From Desulforhopalus singaporensis (GTDB lineage Bacteria > Desulfobacterota > Desulfobulbia > Desulfobulbales > Desulfocapsaceae): DNA of 64,000 nt. A model generated the notes under the pieces. The model had not been told where the DNA came from, ran no database searches, and was given only the letters and a program-made list of their open reading frames with translations. The stretch covers positions 1 through 64,000 of the forward strand of contig NZ_FNJI01000029.1 in the NCBI RefSeq assembly GCF_900104445.1, read 5' to 3'. This document shows, piece after piece, positions 33,757-43,604 of the stretch (positions are counted from its first letter, which is position 1; every line of letters starts with the position of its first letter). The position numbers were made by a program, and so were the translations under genes.

Positions 33757-35394
33757 TTACCCGACAAGTTCCACCAGGGGCGGAAAATAGTCTTCAGGGG
33801 GCTGGTAGCCCAGCAGTACGCAAAGAGTTGCAGCCACGTTTGCCAGGCCGGGATCAGCCACCCCGGTCAGCCTGAAGTTGTTAGCGCCGTTATAATCCTT
33901 GACAATAAACGGTACGGGGTTGAGTGTGTGGGCGACCATCGGCACTCGCTTGCCGTTCTTTTCGGTCCACATGCAGTCTGCGTTGCCATGATCCGCGGTA
34001 ACCACCGCAATGCCACGCGCTTTTTTCACCGCACCCAGCACCCTGCCCAGGCTTATATCAACACATTCAACACCTACCCGCACAGCCTGCTCCACCCCGG
34101 TATGTCCCACCATATCGCCGTTGGCAAAATTGAGGCGGATAAACTTGTAACGGCCGCTCTCGATAGCCTCGACAACCTTGTCGGCGATCTCCCCCGCCTT
34201 CATCCAGGGTTTCAGGTCAAAAGTGATTCTATCGGATGCGACTTCCTCATATCGTTCCAGGTCCCTGTCAATGTAGCCCGATCTGTTGCCGTTCCAGAAA
34301 TAGGTTACATGGCCGAATTTCTGGGTCTCGGAAACGGCGTAGGAGGTGATCCCTGTAGCGCAGAGATATTCACCGAGGGTGGCGTTTATCGCCGGAGGCT
34401 GAACGAGAAATTTTTTCGGGATGAGCGCGTCTCCATCGTACTGCATCATGCCTGCATAAAACAGTTCGGGGACTCTCTTGCGGTCAAACTCGTTAAAGTC
34501 GGTCTCGTCAAAGGCCCGGGAAATCTCGATAGCACGGTCGCCGCGAAAATTAAAGAAAACGGCGCTGTCGCCGTCCTCCATGGTGCCGACCGGCTTATCA
34601 TCTTTGATCACCACAAAGCTCGGCATATACTGATCGGTCATCGCCGGGTCTTCTGCATAATAGGTCCGTACAGCTTCCGATGCCGAAACAAAGCTTCGTC
34701 CTTCACCGAGTACATGAGCCTTCCAGCCCCGCTCCACCACCGACCAGTTGGCGTTATAACGATCCATGGTGGTGACCATCCGACCGCCGCCGGAGGCTAT
34801 CCGGTAATCGAAACTTTCCCCGCAACACTTGGCCAGCTTGCGCTCAAGCGGCTCTATATAGTCAAGAGCGCTCTTCTGCTCTACATCACGGCCGTCAAGA
34901 AGGGCGTGCACCCTGACCCTTTCAATACCGTCTGCTACACACTGGTCGAGCAACCGGTAGAGCTGGTCGATATGGCTATGAACGTTGCCGTCGGATACCA
35001 GCCCGATAAAGTGCACCGTGCCGCCACCGTGTCCTCGCTTTTTCAGCTCCTGCCAGACCTCACCATTGAACACCTCTTTCGACTCCAGCGCCTCATTGAC
35101 AAGCTTGGCTCCCTGGGAAAAAACCCGGCCGGCGCCAAGGGCGTTATGGCCCACCTCCGAATTTCCCATATCCTTGTCAGAAGGCAGACCAACGGCCAGG
35201 CCGTGCGCCTTGACCGCAACCATCAGTTGTTCCTTGAACAAGGTATCCAAAAGCTCGGTATTGGCCATAAACACGCCATCTTGCTCATCCCGGCTTCCGA
35301 TCCCGATCCCGTCCATCACGACGGTAACCAGCGGCCCTTCATACTGTCTAAATCCTGCAAGGGGGGCCAGGGGTGGGGATTGTCTTTTTGTCAT
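33757..35394 (-). CDS. gpmI: 2,3-bisphosphoglycerate-independent phosphoglycerate mutase
   Basis: This 545-aa alkaline-phosphatase-superfamily enzyme interconverts 3- and 2-phosphoglycerate. Metal ligands and the phosphorylated Ser are in VVMDGIGIGSRDEQ, DKDMGNSEVGHNALGAGR (catalytic Ser), DGRDVEQKSALDYI, NFRGDRAIEISRAF, NFANGDMVGHTG and VVTADHGNADCMW. A long non-coding frame on the opposite strand is only its shadow. It leads the gpmI-darP-hypothetical transcript. Confidence 0.96.
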   Translation of the reverse strand: MTKRQSPPLAPLAGFRQYEGPLVTVVMDGIGIGSRDEQDGVFMANTELLDTLFKEQLMVAVKAHGLAVGLPSDKDMGNSEVGHNALGAGRVFSQGAKLVNEALESKEVFNGEVWQELKKRGHGGGTVHFIGLVSDGNVHSHIDQLYRLLDQCVADGIERVRVHALLDGRDVEQKSALDYIEPLERKLAKCCGESFDYRIASGGGRMVTTMDRYNANWSVVERGWKAHVLGEGRSFVSASEAVRTYYAEDPAMTDQYMPSFVVIKDDKPVGTMEDGDSAVFFNFRGDRAIEISRAFDETDFNEFDRKRVPELFYAGMMQYDGDALIPKKFLVQPPAINATLGEYLCATGITSYAVSETQKFGHVTYFWNGNRSGYIDRDLERYEEVASDRITFDLKPWMKAGEIADKVVEAIESGRYKFIRLNFANGDMVGHTGVEQAVRVGVECVDISLGRVLGAVKKARGIAVVTADHGNADCMWTEKNGKRVPMVAHTLNPVPFIVKDYNGANNFRLTGVADPGLANVAATLCVLLGYQPPEDYFPPLVELVG

Positions 35395-35570
35395 TATTTA
35401 TCCTTTTAAGGAATTTAAAGTAGAATTTTCTGTTATTATTTGTATATCTGATCTTAAAAAAAATGGTACATTACATTATAATTTCTCTATCTTATCTTCG
35501 AAAGCTGCCGTATCGCGCAGGTTAACCGCGGATAACAATCGAACACAAAAGATCTACTACTATTCTGGTC

Positions 35571-36176
35571 ATGACCGATCAACCTGAAGAAAAAGAACTT
35601 CATCTCGAAGTTTTGCAAGAGCGCATGCCCCTTTTTACCACGATCCTCCAGTCCGGTATAGAAGTAAAAACCAAAAACAACATTGCAACAGGACATTTTC
35701 TCTGCAATCTAGAGGGGTTTGACAGCGACTATCTGGCACAGGCGGTGGAAACGATTTTTTTAAACGGTATGCCGGTCGACAGCTTTGACACACCTCTGTG
35801 CGGCGACAACCCGGTCCTGGCTCTTTCGGCGGCAATGCCGGGACTGGCAGGAGCAATATTCCGCAAAAACAGTTTCCATTCGGCCCTGCGTACCGATACC
35901 GGGAAAAAAACCGCCAGTTCACGGACAGACGACACCATCCTGGTCACGTTAAAACTGTTCAACACCATCGCCAAGCAGCGCGGAGAGACGCTGCTGCAGC
36001 GGGGAGTGCTTATAAAAGGCCACAAGATATTGAAGTTTTTCGAGAACAGGAGAACTTTTTTCAATTATATCTGCAAGCTATCGTTTCAGCACCAGGAGTT
36101 CACGCCTGACTCTTTGTTGCAAGTTGTTCCAGGTGGGGAAACGATAAAACTCTTCATTACCCGAAACAATGACTGA
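35571..36176 (+). CDS. Conserved hypothetical protein ahead of moeA
   Basis: A 201-aa soluble protein, not recognised. Landmarks are a central CGDNPVLALSAAMPGLAGAI segment and a C-terminal basic helix, HKILKFFENRRTFFNYICKL. Its end overlaps the moeA start by 8 nt, so it is translationally coupled to molybdenum cofactor genes and may act in cofactor assembly or delivery (inference from context only). It is divergent from gpmI across a 175-nt AT-rich promoter region. Confidence 0.7.
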   Translation: MTDQPEEKELHLEVLQERMPLFTTILQSGIEVKTKNNIATGHFLCNLEGFDSDYLAQAVETIFLNGMPVDSFDTPLCGDNPVLALSAAMPGLAGAIFRKNSFHSALRTDTGKKTASSRTDDTILVTLKLFNTIAKQRGETLLQRGVLIKGHKILKFFENRRTFFNYICKLSFQHQEFTPDSLLQVVPGGETIKLFITRNND

Positions 36177-37443
36177 CCACAAAGAAACTAAAGATATGCT
36201 CGGCCGCGGCGGCCTCATCTCGGTGAGCCGGGCGCAACAGCTGCTGCGCGAGAACCTCAGGGCGCCTGTTGCCAGCAGTGAGGAGGTTCTGCTTGCAGAA
36301 GCGCTCGACAGGGTTCTTGCAACCGACGTTGTTGCCCCGGAGAATCTTCCCGCCGCCCCGAGGTCGACCATGGACGGTTTTGCCGTTCGTGCCGCCGACA
36401 CTTACGGCGCCAGCGAATCGATGCCATGTTACCTTTCCGTAACCGGAGAGGTGCTCATGGGTAAACCCTGCGAGGGTGACGTAAACGTGGGATGCTGCCA
36501 TAAAGTCCCCACCGGAGGTCTTATTCCCGCCGGTGCCGACAGCGTGGTGATGTTTGAGCACACCGTACCGGTAGACGAAACAATGATAGAAGTGGTCAAG
36601 GGGGTCGGAACGGGCACCAACCTGATCCAGAGCGGAGAGGACATCCGCAAGGACGCCAAAGCACTTCCAGCCGGACACAGGATACGCCCCCAGGACCTTG
36701 GTCTGCTCGCCGGACTTGGCATAGACCGGGTCAAGGTTGTCGCCCCGGTGAGGGTTGGCATACTCTCAACCGGGGACGAAATAATTCCCCACACCCAAGT
36801 TCCAAAACCGGGACAAATACGCAATATCAACAGCATAGCTCTTGCTGGAGCCGTGACTAGAGCGCACGGCATCTATACCGATTACGGAATCGTCTCCGAC
36901 CGCAAGGAGATTTTTCTTCCGGCCGTTGAAAAGGCGATTGCGGAAAACGATATCGTTCTCTTTTCAGGAGGAAGTTCGGTAGGCGTTCGCGATCTTGGCC
37001 AGCAGGTGGTCGAAGAGGTCGGCCCGCCTGGAATTCTGGTCCACGGCGTCACCCTCAAGCCCGGCAAGCCGGTGCTCATCGGTATGAGCGGAGCAACCCC
37101 TGTGTTCGGACTTCCCGGCCATCCGGTAAGCGCAATGGTCTGTTTTGATCTGTTCGTACAACCGACAATCGCAGCACTCTCCGGACTCCCCCCTGAATAC
37201 GGCCTCCCCCGCCCATCGATTACGGCACGGCTGACCCGCAACATAAACTCCGCCCCCGGCAGGCTGGACGTGGTCAGAGTACAGTTACAACAAACAGACA
37301 GCAAGACATGGAAAGCCGAGCCGGTGCTCGGCAAGTCGGGTTCCATTTCGACCCTCTCCAGAGCCCATGGATATTTTCTCATCGACGAGGCCAGCCAGGG
37401 TGTCCAGGAGAATTCAACTATCAAGGTATTTCTTTACATATGA
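36169..37443 (+). CDS. moeA: Molybdopterin molybdenumtransferase MoeA
   Basis: This 424-aa MoeA inserts molybdate (or tungstate) into adenylated molybdopterin. The conserved blocks are RSTMDGFAVRAADT, GLIPAGADSVVMFEHT, GEDIRKDAKALPAGHRI, GILSTGDEII, FSGGSSVGVRDL (the MoCF-like active loop) and KPGKPVLIG..GLPGHPVSAM. It overlaps the next moeA-like gene by an ATGA junction, making a coupled tandem pair. Confidence 0.94.
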   Translation: MTDHKETKDMLGRGGLISVSRAQQLLRENLRAPVASSEEVLLAEALDRVLATDVVAPENLPAAPRSTMDGFAVRAADTYGASESMPCYLSVTGEVLMGKPCEGDVNVGCCHKVPTGGLIPAGADSVVMFEHTVPVDETMIEVVKGVGTGTNLIQSGEDIRKDAKALPAGHRIRPQDLGLLAGLGIDRVKVVAPVRVGILSTGDEIIPHTQVPKPGQIRNINSIALAGAVTRAHGIYTDYGIVSDRKEIFLPAVEKAIAENDIVLFSGGSSVGVRDLGQQVVEEVGPPGILVHGVTLKPGKPVLIGMSGATPVFGLPGHPVSAMVCFDLFVQPTIAALSGLPPEYGLPRPSITARLTRNINSAPGRLDVVRVQLQQTDSKTWKAEPVLGKSGSISTLSRAHGYFLIDEASQGVQENSTIKVFLYI

Positions 37444-39365
37444 ACAAGCGCGACGTTTATTTAAGCAACATGCCGCTGGACCAGGCGAAAGTCCTCTGGC
37501 GGAACGCCCTGGAAGAACGCGGATTTTTTTCCGACCATACCTCCGAAGACATTGCCGTTGACGACAGCCTGGGCAAGATCACAGCAGAGCCGGTTTTTGC
37601 CAGGCGAAGCTCCCCTTCATACAACGCTGCGGCAATGGACGGCATCGCCGTTCACTTCAGTGACCTTGTCGGGGCCAGTGAAGCGTCGCCGATCCGGCTA
37701 AAAAAAGACAGGTTCCAGCCGGTAAACACCGGCAACGCCATCCCGGAAAACTGTAATGCGGTAGTCATGATCGAGGACGTCCATTATGTGTCCGATGACG
37801 AAGTCGAGCTTCACACCCCTGCCCCCCCATGGCAGCATATCAGGACCATCGGCGAAGACATTGTGGCAACGGAGCTGATTCTGCCTGAAGGTCATGTGGT
37901 CAGACCCATTGACCAGGGCGCGATGCTTGCAACCGGCGTCACCGCAATCCGGGTCCGCCGAAATCCCAAAGCTCATGTGATTCCTACCGGAAGCGAGCTG
38001 ATCCAGCCGGAAGAAGAACCACGGGCCGGACAGATAATCGAATTCAATTCACGAATTCTAGCGGGTTACCTGAGGGAATGGGGGGCCGACGCCAGCCGCG
38101 GACTGCCGGTTATCGACGATCCGGATAAACTGGAAAAGGCGCTGGTTGAGGCGGCCGGGAAAAACGACCTGGTTGTCATGAACGCCGGAGCGTCCGCCGG
38201 GACAAGAGACTACAGCGCCAAGGTCCTGGCCAAGGTAGGTGAAGTGATCGTCCACGGGGTGGCGATAAAACCGGGCAAGCCGGTAATCCTCGCCATGATC
38301 GGCAAGACCCCTGTCATCGGACTGCCGGGCTACCCGGTTTCTGCCCTGCTGACCATGAGGCTTTTTGTCCGCGAGATGATCTCGCAATTTCTGGGTCTTG
38401 GAAAACCTGCCTGCGACCACGTATCGGCAACCCTGTCACGCCCTGTGCACTCTGCCATGGGTGTCGACCAGATGGTAAGGATAACCCTGGGCCGTGTGGG
38501 GGAAACCCTGATGGCGACACCGTCGGGGAAAGGTGCCGGAGCGGTCATGTCGCTTGTCCGGGCGGACGGTCTTTTGACGATCCCATCCGGGAAAGAAGGC
38601 ATTGGCGCCGGAGAAAAGGTGAAAGTGGAGCTGCTGAGACCGCAAGCCGAAGTTGACGCCACCCTGGTCACCATAGGCAGCCATGACAACATTCTCGACC
38701 TGCTCGCCAACCGGCTTCATCGGATGCGGCCGATCGTCCGTATCGCCTCAGCCCATGTCGGTTCCATGGGGGGGATCATGGCGATCAGACGAGAGGAAGC
38801 CCATATCGCCGGAACCCACCTGCTCGATGAAGAAACCGGCGAATACAACGTGGCTTTCATCAAAAGGTTTCTGGGCTCGATCCCCCTGCAGCTGATAAAC
38901 CTGTGCTACCGGGAACAGGGATTCATCGTCCCCAGGGGCAACCCGAAAAAGATAAAAAACTTCAGAACCATTGCCGAAAACGGCAATACCTTTATCAACA
39001 GGCAGAAAGGCGCCGGGACCAGGCTTTTGACCGATAAGATCCTGCGCGATGAAAATATCAAACCGCAACAGATCATAGGGTACGACCACGAGGAGTATAC
39101 TCATATGAACATCGGCGCCGCCGTGGCCAACGGCAGTGTCGATACGGGAATGGGCATCAGGGCGGCGGCAAACGCCCTGGGGCTCGACTTTGTACCCATT
39201 GCCGAAGAGCGTTACGATCTCATTGTCCCGGCTGAGCATCTCAAGGATAATAAGGTCTCCAGTGTCCTGCAACTCATCCGTACAGACGAGTCCTTCAAAG
39301 CTTCCATTACCGCGCTTGGAGGATACAACCTTCGTGACTGTGGTGTCGTCATGTACGAACAGTAA
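37440..39365 (+). CDS. MoeA fused to a periplasmic-binding-protein-like domain
   Basis: This 641-aa two-part protein has residues 1 to about 400 as a second MoeA (SYNAAAMDGIAVHFSD, EDIVATELILPEGHVVRP, PTGSELIQPEEEP, NAGASAGTRDYSAKVL, GLPGYPVSALL). Residues about 410-641 are a PBP-like domain (SAHVGSMGGIMAIRREEAHI, FINRQKGAGTRLLTDKIL, VDTGMGIRAAANALGLDFVP) of the kind also attached to ModE-like regulators. Such fusions are thought to sense or select molybdate against tungstate, which is inference here. The frame is open further upstream, but the ATG at 37440 overlaps the moeA stop and is the natural start. Confidence 0.88.
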   Translation: MNKRDVYLSNMPLDQAKVLWRNALEERGFFSDHTSEDIAVDDSLGKITAEPVFARRSSPSYNAAAMDGIAVHFSDLVGASEASPIRLKKDRFQPVNTGNAIPENCNAVVMIEDVHYVSDDEVELHTPAPPWQHIRTIGEDIVATELILPEGHVVRPIDQGAMLATGVTAIRVRRNPKAHVIPTGSELIQPEEEPRAGQIIEFNSRILAGYLREWGADASRGLPVIDDPDKLEKALVEAAGKNDLVVMNAGASAGTRDYSAKVLAKVGEVIVHGVAIKPGKPVILAMIGKTPVIGLPGYPVSALLTMRLFVREMISQFLGLGKPACDHVSATLSRPVHSAMGVDQMVRITLGRVGETLMATPSGKGAGAVMSLVRADGLLTIPSGKEGIGAGEKVKVELLRPQAEVDATLVTIGSHDNILDLLANRLHRMRPIVRIASAHVGSMGGIMAIRREEAHIAGTHLLDEETGEYNVAFIKRFLGSIPLQLINLCYREQGFIVPRGNPKKIKNFRTIAENGNTFINRQKGAGTRLLTDKILRDENIKPQQIIGYDHEEYTHMNIGAAVANGSVDTGMGIRAAANALGLDFVPIAEERYDLIVPAEHLKDNKVSSVLQLIRTDESFKASITALGGYNLRDCGVVMYEQ

Positions 39366-39432
39366 CACATGGACAACACAAAGGAAATGGTCTGAACTGC
39401 CATTTTCGCTCAACCTCAACAAGGAGAACATG

Positions 39433-41160
39433 ATGGCTGAGAAAATCTACAGGGTAAATATGACCGACCTTACCAGTTCCATAGAAGACGTGCCCGCAGC
39501 CTGGGCCGCCCATGGAGGAAGGGGGCTTACCTCGACCATTGTCGCCGCCGAGGTGATACCCACCTGCCACCCGCTGGGACCAAACAACAAACTTGTGCTC
39601 GCACCGGGCCTGCTGTCAGGCACCGTAGCGGCCAATTCAGGACGTCTTTCCATCGGCGCCAAGAGCCCGCTTACCGGCACTATCAAGGAATCCAACGCCG
39701 GGGGCACCGCCGCACAGCTTTTTGCCCGTACCGGGGTAAAGGCGATGATCATCGAGGGACAGCCCAAAGAGGACAAGTGGTATTCAATTGCTATAACACC
39801 TGACGAGATAACTATTACGGAAGAGACCGAGCTCATTGGCAGAGGCAATTTCGCAACCATTGAAGCGGTCGAGGCAAGGTCCGAGGAAAAGCGTGCGATT
39901 CTCACCATCGGTCCCGCCGGTGAGATGAGAATGGCATCGGCAAACGTATCGGTAAAAGACCCGGACGGCGGACTGCGCTCTAACGGCCGGGGCGGTCTCG
40001 GGGCGGTCATGGGATCCAAGAAAATCAAGTTTATCACCGTTGATCCCAAAGGTGGTAAGGTCGAGATCGCCAACCCTGATGGTTTCAGGGAAGCAAACAA
40101 GACCTTTGCCAAGGCCCTGGTCGACCATCCGGTAAGCCAGGCCCTCGGACAGTACGGCACCAACGTTCTGGTCAATATAGTCAACGAGTCGGGCGGACTG
40201 CCGACGAAAAACTTTACCCTGGGCCAGTTTGATGGCCACGACGCTATTTCCGGGGAGACAATGGCCGACACCATCACCCAGAGGGGCGGAAAAATAAAAC
40301 ATAACTGTCACCCGGGCTGTGTCATTCAATGTTCACAGGTATACAACGATGCCGACGGCAACAAGCTGACTTCTGGTTTTGAATACGAATCGATATGGGC
40401 CATGGGGGCCGACTGCTGCGTGGACAACCTCGATCATATCGCCGAGGCCGACCGGATCATGGATGACATCGGCGTCGACACCATCGAGACCTCGGTTGCC
40501 ATGGCTGTTGCCATGGAGGCCGGCGTGCTCGAGTTTGGCGACGGTGCCGGCGTATGCCGGATTCTCAAGGAAGAAGTGGGTAAAGGGACCTCCCTCGGAC
40601 GGATCATAGGCAACGGGACAGGGTCTGTCGGCAAGGCATTTGGCATGACCAGGGTTCCCGTTGTAAAGAACCAGGCCATTCCCGCCTACGACCCAAGGGC
40701 AATCAAAGGCATTGGTATCACCTATGCGACGTCCACCCAGGGAGCAGACCACACCATGGGTTACACCATCGCGACCAATATCCTCAACGTAGGCGGCAAA
40801 CTCGATCCGCTCACCAAGGAGGGACAAGTCGAGCTGTCGCGTAACCTGCAGATCGCCACCGCGGCGATCGACTCAACCGGCATGTGTCTCTTTATCGCCT
40901 TTGCCGCACTGGATGACGAGAAATGTCTGCCGGCACTGATCGACCTGATCAATGCGCGTTTTGATCTTTCGCTGACCGGCGACGATGTGGTAAACCTCGG
41001 CAAGCATATCCTGAAGACGGAAAGGGAATTCAACATGAAGGCCGGATTCACTTCCATTGACGATCGTCTGCCGGAATTCTTCTACACTGAACCGCTGCCG
41101 CCGCACAACGTGGTGTTTGACTTCAGCGATGAAGAAATAAATACCTTCTGGGATTTTTGA
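39433..41160 (+). CDS. Aldehyde ferredoxin oxidoreductase family protein
   Basis: This tungsten- or molybdenum-bispterin enzyme of about 575 residues oxidises aldehydes (or reduces acids) with ferredoxin. The N-terminal HGGRGLTSTIVAAEV and GAKSPLTGTIKESNAGGTAA build the pterin domain. GRGGLGAVMGSKKIKFI is the second phosphate loop. The cluster ligands are C292, C296 and C300 (CHPGC then VIQC), a C-x3-C-x3-C spacing rather than the usual C-x2-C-x3-C. An AAGGAG box favours ATG 39433 over 39430. It is flanked by two moeA genes and a moaD-like gene, so cofactor supply is local. Confidence 0.92.
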   Translation: MAEKIYRVNMTDLTSSIEDVPAAWAAHGGRGLTSTIVAAEVIPTCHPLGPNNKLVLAPGLLSGTVAANSGRLSIGAKSPLTGTIKESNAGGTAAQLFARTGVKAMIIEGQPKEDKWYSIAITPDEITITEETELIGRGNFATIEAVEARSEEKRAILTIGPAGEMRMASANVSVKDPDGGLRSNGRGGLGAVMGSKKIKFITVDPKGGKVEIANPDGFREANKTFAKALVDHPVSQALGQYGTNVLVNIVNESGGLPTKNFTLGQFDGHDAISGETMADTITQRGGKIKHNCHPGCVIQCSQVYNDADGNKLTSGFEYESIWAMGADCCVDNLDHIAEADRIMDDIGVDTIETSVAMAVAMEAGVLEFGDGAGVCRILKEEVGKGTSLGRIIGNGTGSVGKAFGMTRVPVVKNQAIPAYDPRAIKGIGITYATSTQGADHTMGYTIATNILNVGGKLDPLTKEGQVELSRNLQIATAAIDSTGMCLFIAFAALDDEKCLPALIDLINARFDLSLTGDDVVNLGKHILKTEREFNMKAGFTSIDDRLPEFFYTEPLPPHNVVFDFSDEEINTFWDF

Positions 41161-41220
41161 TTTGTAATTCTCAAATCCTGACTGTTTCCGGCTAAGGTTG
41201 CAGGGTACCGGAACTCATAC

Positions 41221-41251
41221 CATCCCCTTGGCGGTCGACGCCAAGGGGATG
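41221..41251. repeat. Perfect 13-bp inverted repeat between aor and moaD
   Basis: CATCCCCTTGGCG and CGCCAAGGGGATG flank the loop GTCGA. The stem is perfect but no T-run follows, so it may stabilise or attenuate the aor transcript rather than end it. Confidence 0.7.
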
Positions 41252-41334
41252 GATCACCTCCACAAATAACTGTTACGTATCAGGACCGACTGTTACACAA
41301 ACATAACCAGTTCACATTTTCAGGGAGAAACAGG

Positions 41335-41568
41335 TTGGCCAGAATAAATGTTACCGTAAAACTTTTCGCCTATTTCCGGGAAAATCGTTTCAAGATTTCG
41401 GAACAGGAAATAGCCCCGGGCACCACAGTAGGAGATATAGTCGATTCTCTTGATATAGACCGTGAAGAAGTTGGCGTACTGATGATCAACTCCCGCCACA
41501 CAACCTTTGAAACGCCACTTGAAGAGGCAAACGTCCTGGCCATCTTTCCGGTGGTCGGCGGAGGCTGA
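41335..41568 (+). CDS. MoaD/ThiS-family sulfur carrier protein
   Basis: This 77-aa ubiquitin-like protein ends in VVGGG, the C-terminal Gly-Gly that is adenylated and thiocarboxylated to deliver sulfur to the dithiolene of molybdopterin. The fold is visible as VTVKLFAYFRENRF and PGTTVGDIVDSL. The start is TTG 41335 after an AGGGAGAAA box. MoaD-like genes commonly follow aor genes in anaerobes, which supports a dedicated role in cofactor synthesis for AOR. Confidence 0.85.
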   Translation: MARINVTVKLFAYFRENRFKISEQEIAPGTTVGDIVDSLDIDREEVGVLMINSRHTTFETPLEEANVLAIFPVVGGG

Positions 41569-41632
41569 CCAGCCCGGAGACCAAAAACCCCGGGCAACGT
41601 GGGAAAACTGAACAAAGATTTTTCCTCTTTTT

Positions 41633-42238
41633 TTATGGCTGCAGGTTGTTCCCTTTATTTTGGTGCTGGGACAGGCGCTGTATCTCCTGATGGCGAAAAC
41701 AGTTGACCAGGTGATCGTTTACCATCCCCACCGATTGCATAAGGGAGTAACATATTGTCGGTCCGACAAAGCTCATCCCCCTTTTTTTCAGATCCCTGCT
41801 CAACCGCCGGGAAAGCTCGGTCTGACTGGGAACCTCCTGCATTGACCGCCACTTGTTCTGCAGCGGTACGCCGTCTACATAGTCCCACAAAAAAGAGGAA
41901 AAATTTCCTTTTTCTTCTATAATATCGATCACCACCGCAGCGTTTTTCACCACGGCGTTTATTTTCAGCCTGTTTTTCACGATCCCCGGATGGGTCATCA
42001 GCGCTGCGATATCCCGCTCGGTATAGCTTGCTATGCTGGTAAAATCGAAGTTACTGAAAACCTCTTGGTAGCTCTTTCTTTTCCTGAGAATGGTCAGCCA
42101 ACTCAACCCTGCCTGGGCACCTTCCAGACAGAGCATCTCGAACAACTTGAAGTCATCATGCTCGGGAACTCCCCACTGGTGATCGTGGTAATCCCGATAA
42201 AGAGGGTCGTTGCCGCACCATTCACATCTGTTTTTCAT
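41633..42238 (-). CDS. tag: DNA-3-methyladenine glycosylase I
   Basis: This 201-aa helix-hairpin-helix glycosylase removes 3-methyladenine from alkylated DNA. RCEWCGNDPLYRDYHDHQWG carries the zinc-binding Cys and the typical start. EGAQAGLSWLTILRKR is the substrate pocket. KRGMSFVGPTICYSLMQSVG precedes the DHLVNCFRH zinc ligands. The length is normal, and it is a single gene convergent with moaD. Confidence 0.95.
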   Translation of the reverse strand: MKNRCEWCGNDPLYRDYHDHQWGVPEHDDFKLFEMLCLEGAQAGLSWLTILRKRKSYQEVFSNFDFTSIASYTERDIAALMTHPGIVKNRLKINAVVKNAAVVIDIIEEKGNFSSFLWDYVDGVPLQNKWRSMQEVPSQTELSRRLSRDLKKRGMSFVGPTICYSLMQSVGMVNDHLVNCFRHQEIQRLSQHQNKGNNLQP

Positions 42239-42501
42239 CCTTTATCTCCCTGATTGTGCCATAAAACCTTTTAAAACCATCTACTTGAAGTGACTATACT
42301 GCAATTTTGAGCTGCCGCCCTCCATTCCTCGTGCAGCCACGCCTATTGATCTGCGACAAACTTTGTCGACAGAAAATTGCGATCTGGGGGGTACCTTTTT
42401 CCAGACAGCGCAGCCGGGAAGCTAATCGTTGTTGCTATTCTTCTATTATTTCAGTATGAAACAGAATCGATTAAATGTAAATTCCCGTTGCAAAAAGCTT
42501 C

Positions 42502-43395
42502 ATGAAAATGTTAGTTTTAGGTAAATTTATCGATACCAACAATCAGCTGCCAGCGCCTATGACGGAAATACCGAGAAATATACACAGGATAATTCTGGAA
42601 ACGAAAATTTCTGCGAGAAATGATGATGAATTTATCCAGACAATTGACGAACTTGTCAACACCAACGGGCAGACGACACTAGTCCACACCTTTAACCTGC
42701 TGGCCGGACTCTATATACCCGCGGCCACCTGCAAAGACCTCTGGAGCAAAGTCAAACAGCACAGGCAGACGATAATAGAAAAGCTGGGAAGAGAAGTCGA
42801 CCTGACCACTTCACTGTCGGACTATTTCCACAACTGTACCAAGATGATGTGCCACCCCCGGTTGGTTGAGGCGACAGAATTTGAAAATATTCTCTATCAC
42901 TCAAACCACGACAGGCTGACGAAATTATACAACAGGCGCTATTTTGAGGATATATACAATCGCCAGATAATGCTTTCAAACAGGTACCGGGAAGAATTCT
43001 CGGTACTCTTTTTCGATCTGGACAATTTCGGCATCGTCAACAACTCCCACGGACATCTGGCCGGCGACGCGGTGCTGGAAAAAATCGGTGCCATTTTCCT
43101 TGAGGAAAAACGAGACAGCGATATCGCCGCCAGATACGGTGGAGAAGAGTTCGTATTACTGCTCCCTCACACCGATTACGAAAACGCCTACACGATAGCC
43201 AACCGGCTCCGAAAATATGTCGCAGAAAATTGTTTCACCTACTCCAACATCGATATCAGTATAACCATGAGCGGCGGGGTGGCATCCTACCCGAGCAACT
43301 GTCCAGACCCCGGCCTACTACTCCAGATGGCGGACAATGCCATGTACAAGGCCAAGGACGAAGGGAAAAACAGGATTTCCCACTACAGAGAATAA
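42502..43395 (+). CDS. Diguanylate cyclase (GGDEF domain)
   Basis: A 297-aa protein. The N-terminal 130 residues are a helical sensory or dimerisation region with no membrane segment or known fold. A GGDEF domain follows (DRLTKLYNRRYFEDIYNR, then FFDLDNFGIVNNSHGHLAGD) with the active-site signature GGEEF at about 213-217, so it should make cyclic di-GMP. No RxxD inhibitory site is obvious upstream of GGEEF. It is a single gene. Confidence 0.88.
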   Translation: MKMLVLGKFIDTNNQLPAPMTEIPRNIHRIILETKISARNDDEFIQTIDELVNTNGQTTLVHTFNLLAGLYIPAATCKDLWSKVKQHRQTIIEKLGREVDLTTSLSDYFHNCTKMMCHPRLVEATEFENILYHSNHDRLTKLYNRRYFEDIYNRQIMLSNRYREEFSVLFFDLDNFGIVNNSHGHLAGDAVLEKIGAIFLEEKRDSDIAARYGGEEFVLLLPHTDYENAYTIANRLRKYVAENCFTYSNIDISITMSGGVASYPSNCPDPGLLLQMADNAMYKAKDEGKNRISHYRE

Positions 43396-43604
43396 ACTTA
43401 TCCTGTTTCCTGTTCCTCACTTTCTGGTACAATCCAGTATCTACTTGTCATTTACCAAACAATAAATGGCGGCATGCGCAGGGACCCTGCCCATTGCAGC
43501 CGATGGCGCTGTCTGTTCCATCAGCTGGCTACCGGCAGATCAGGCTCACCCTGCTGAAAAGTTCAGCTGCATCCATGTCAACTCAAGCGACAGGGACAGA
43601 ACCC

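Noticed and set aside
33475-35409. 644-codon open frame on the plus strand
   Set aside because: It lies entirely antisense to gpmI and darP, which carry all family motifs. The long open frame is a by-product of the GC-rich coding sequence opposite.
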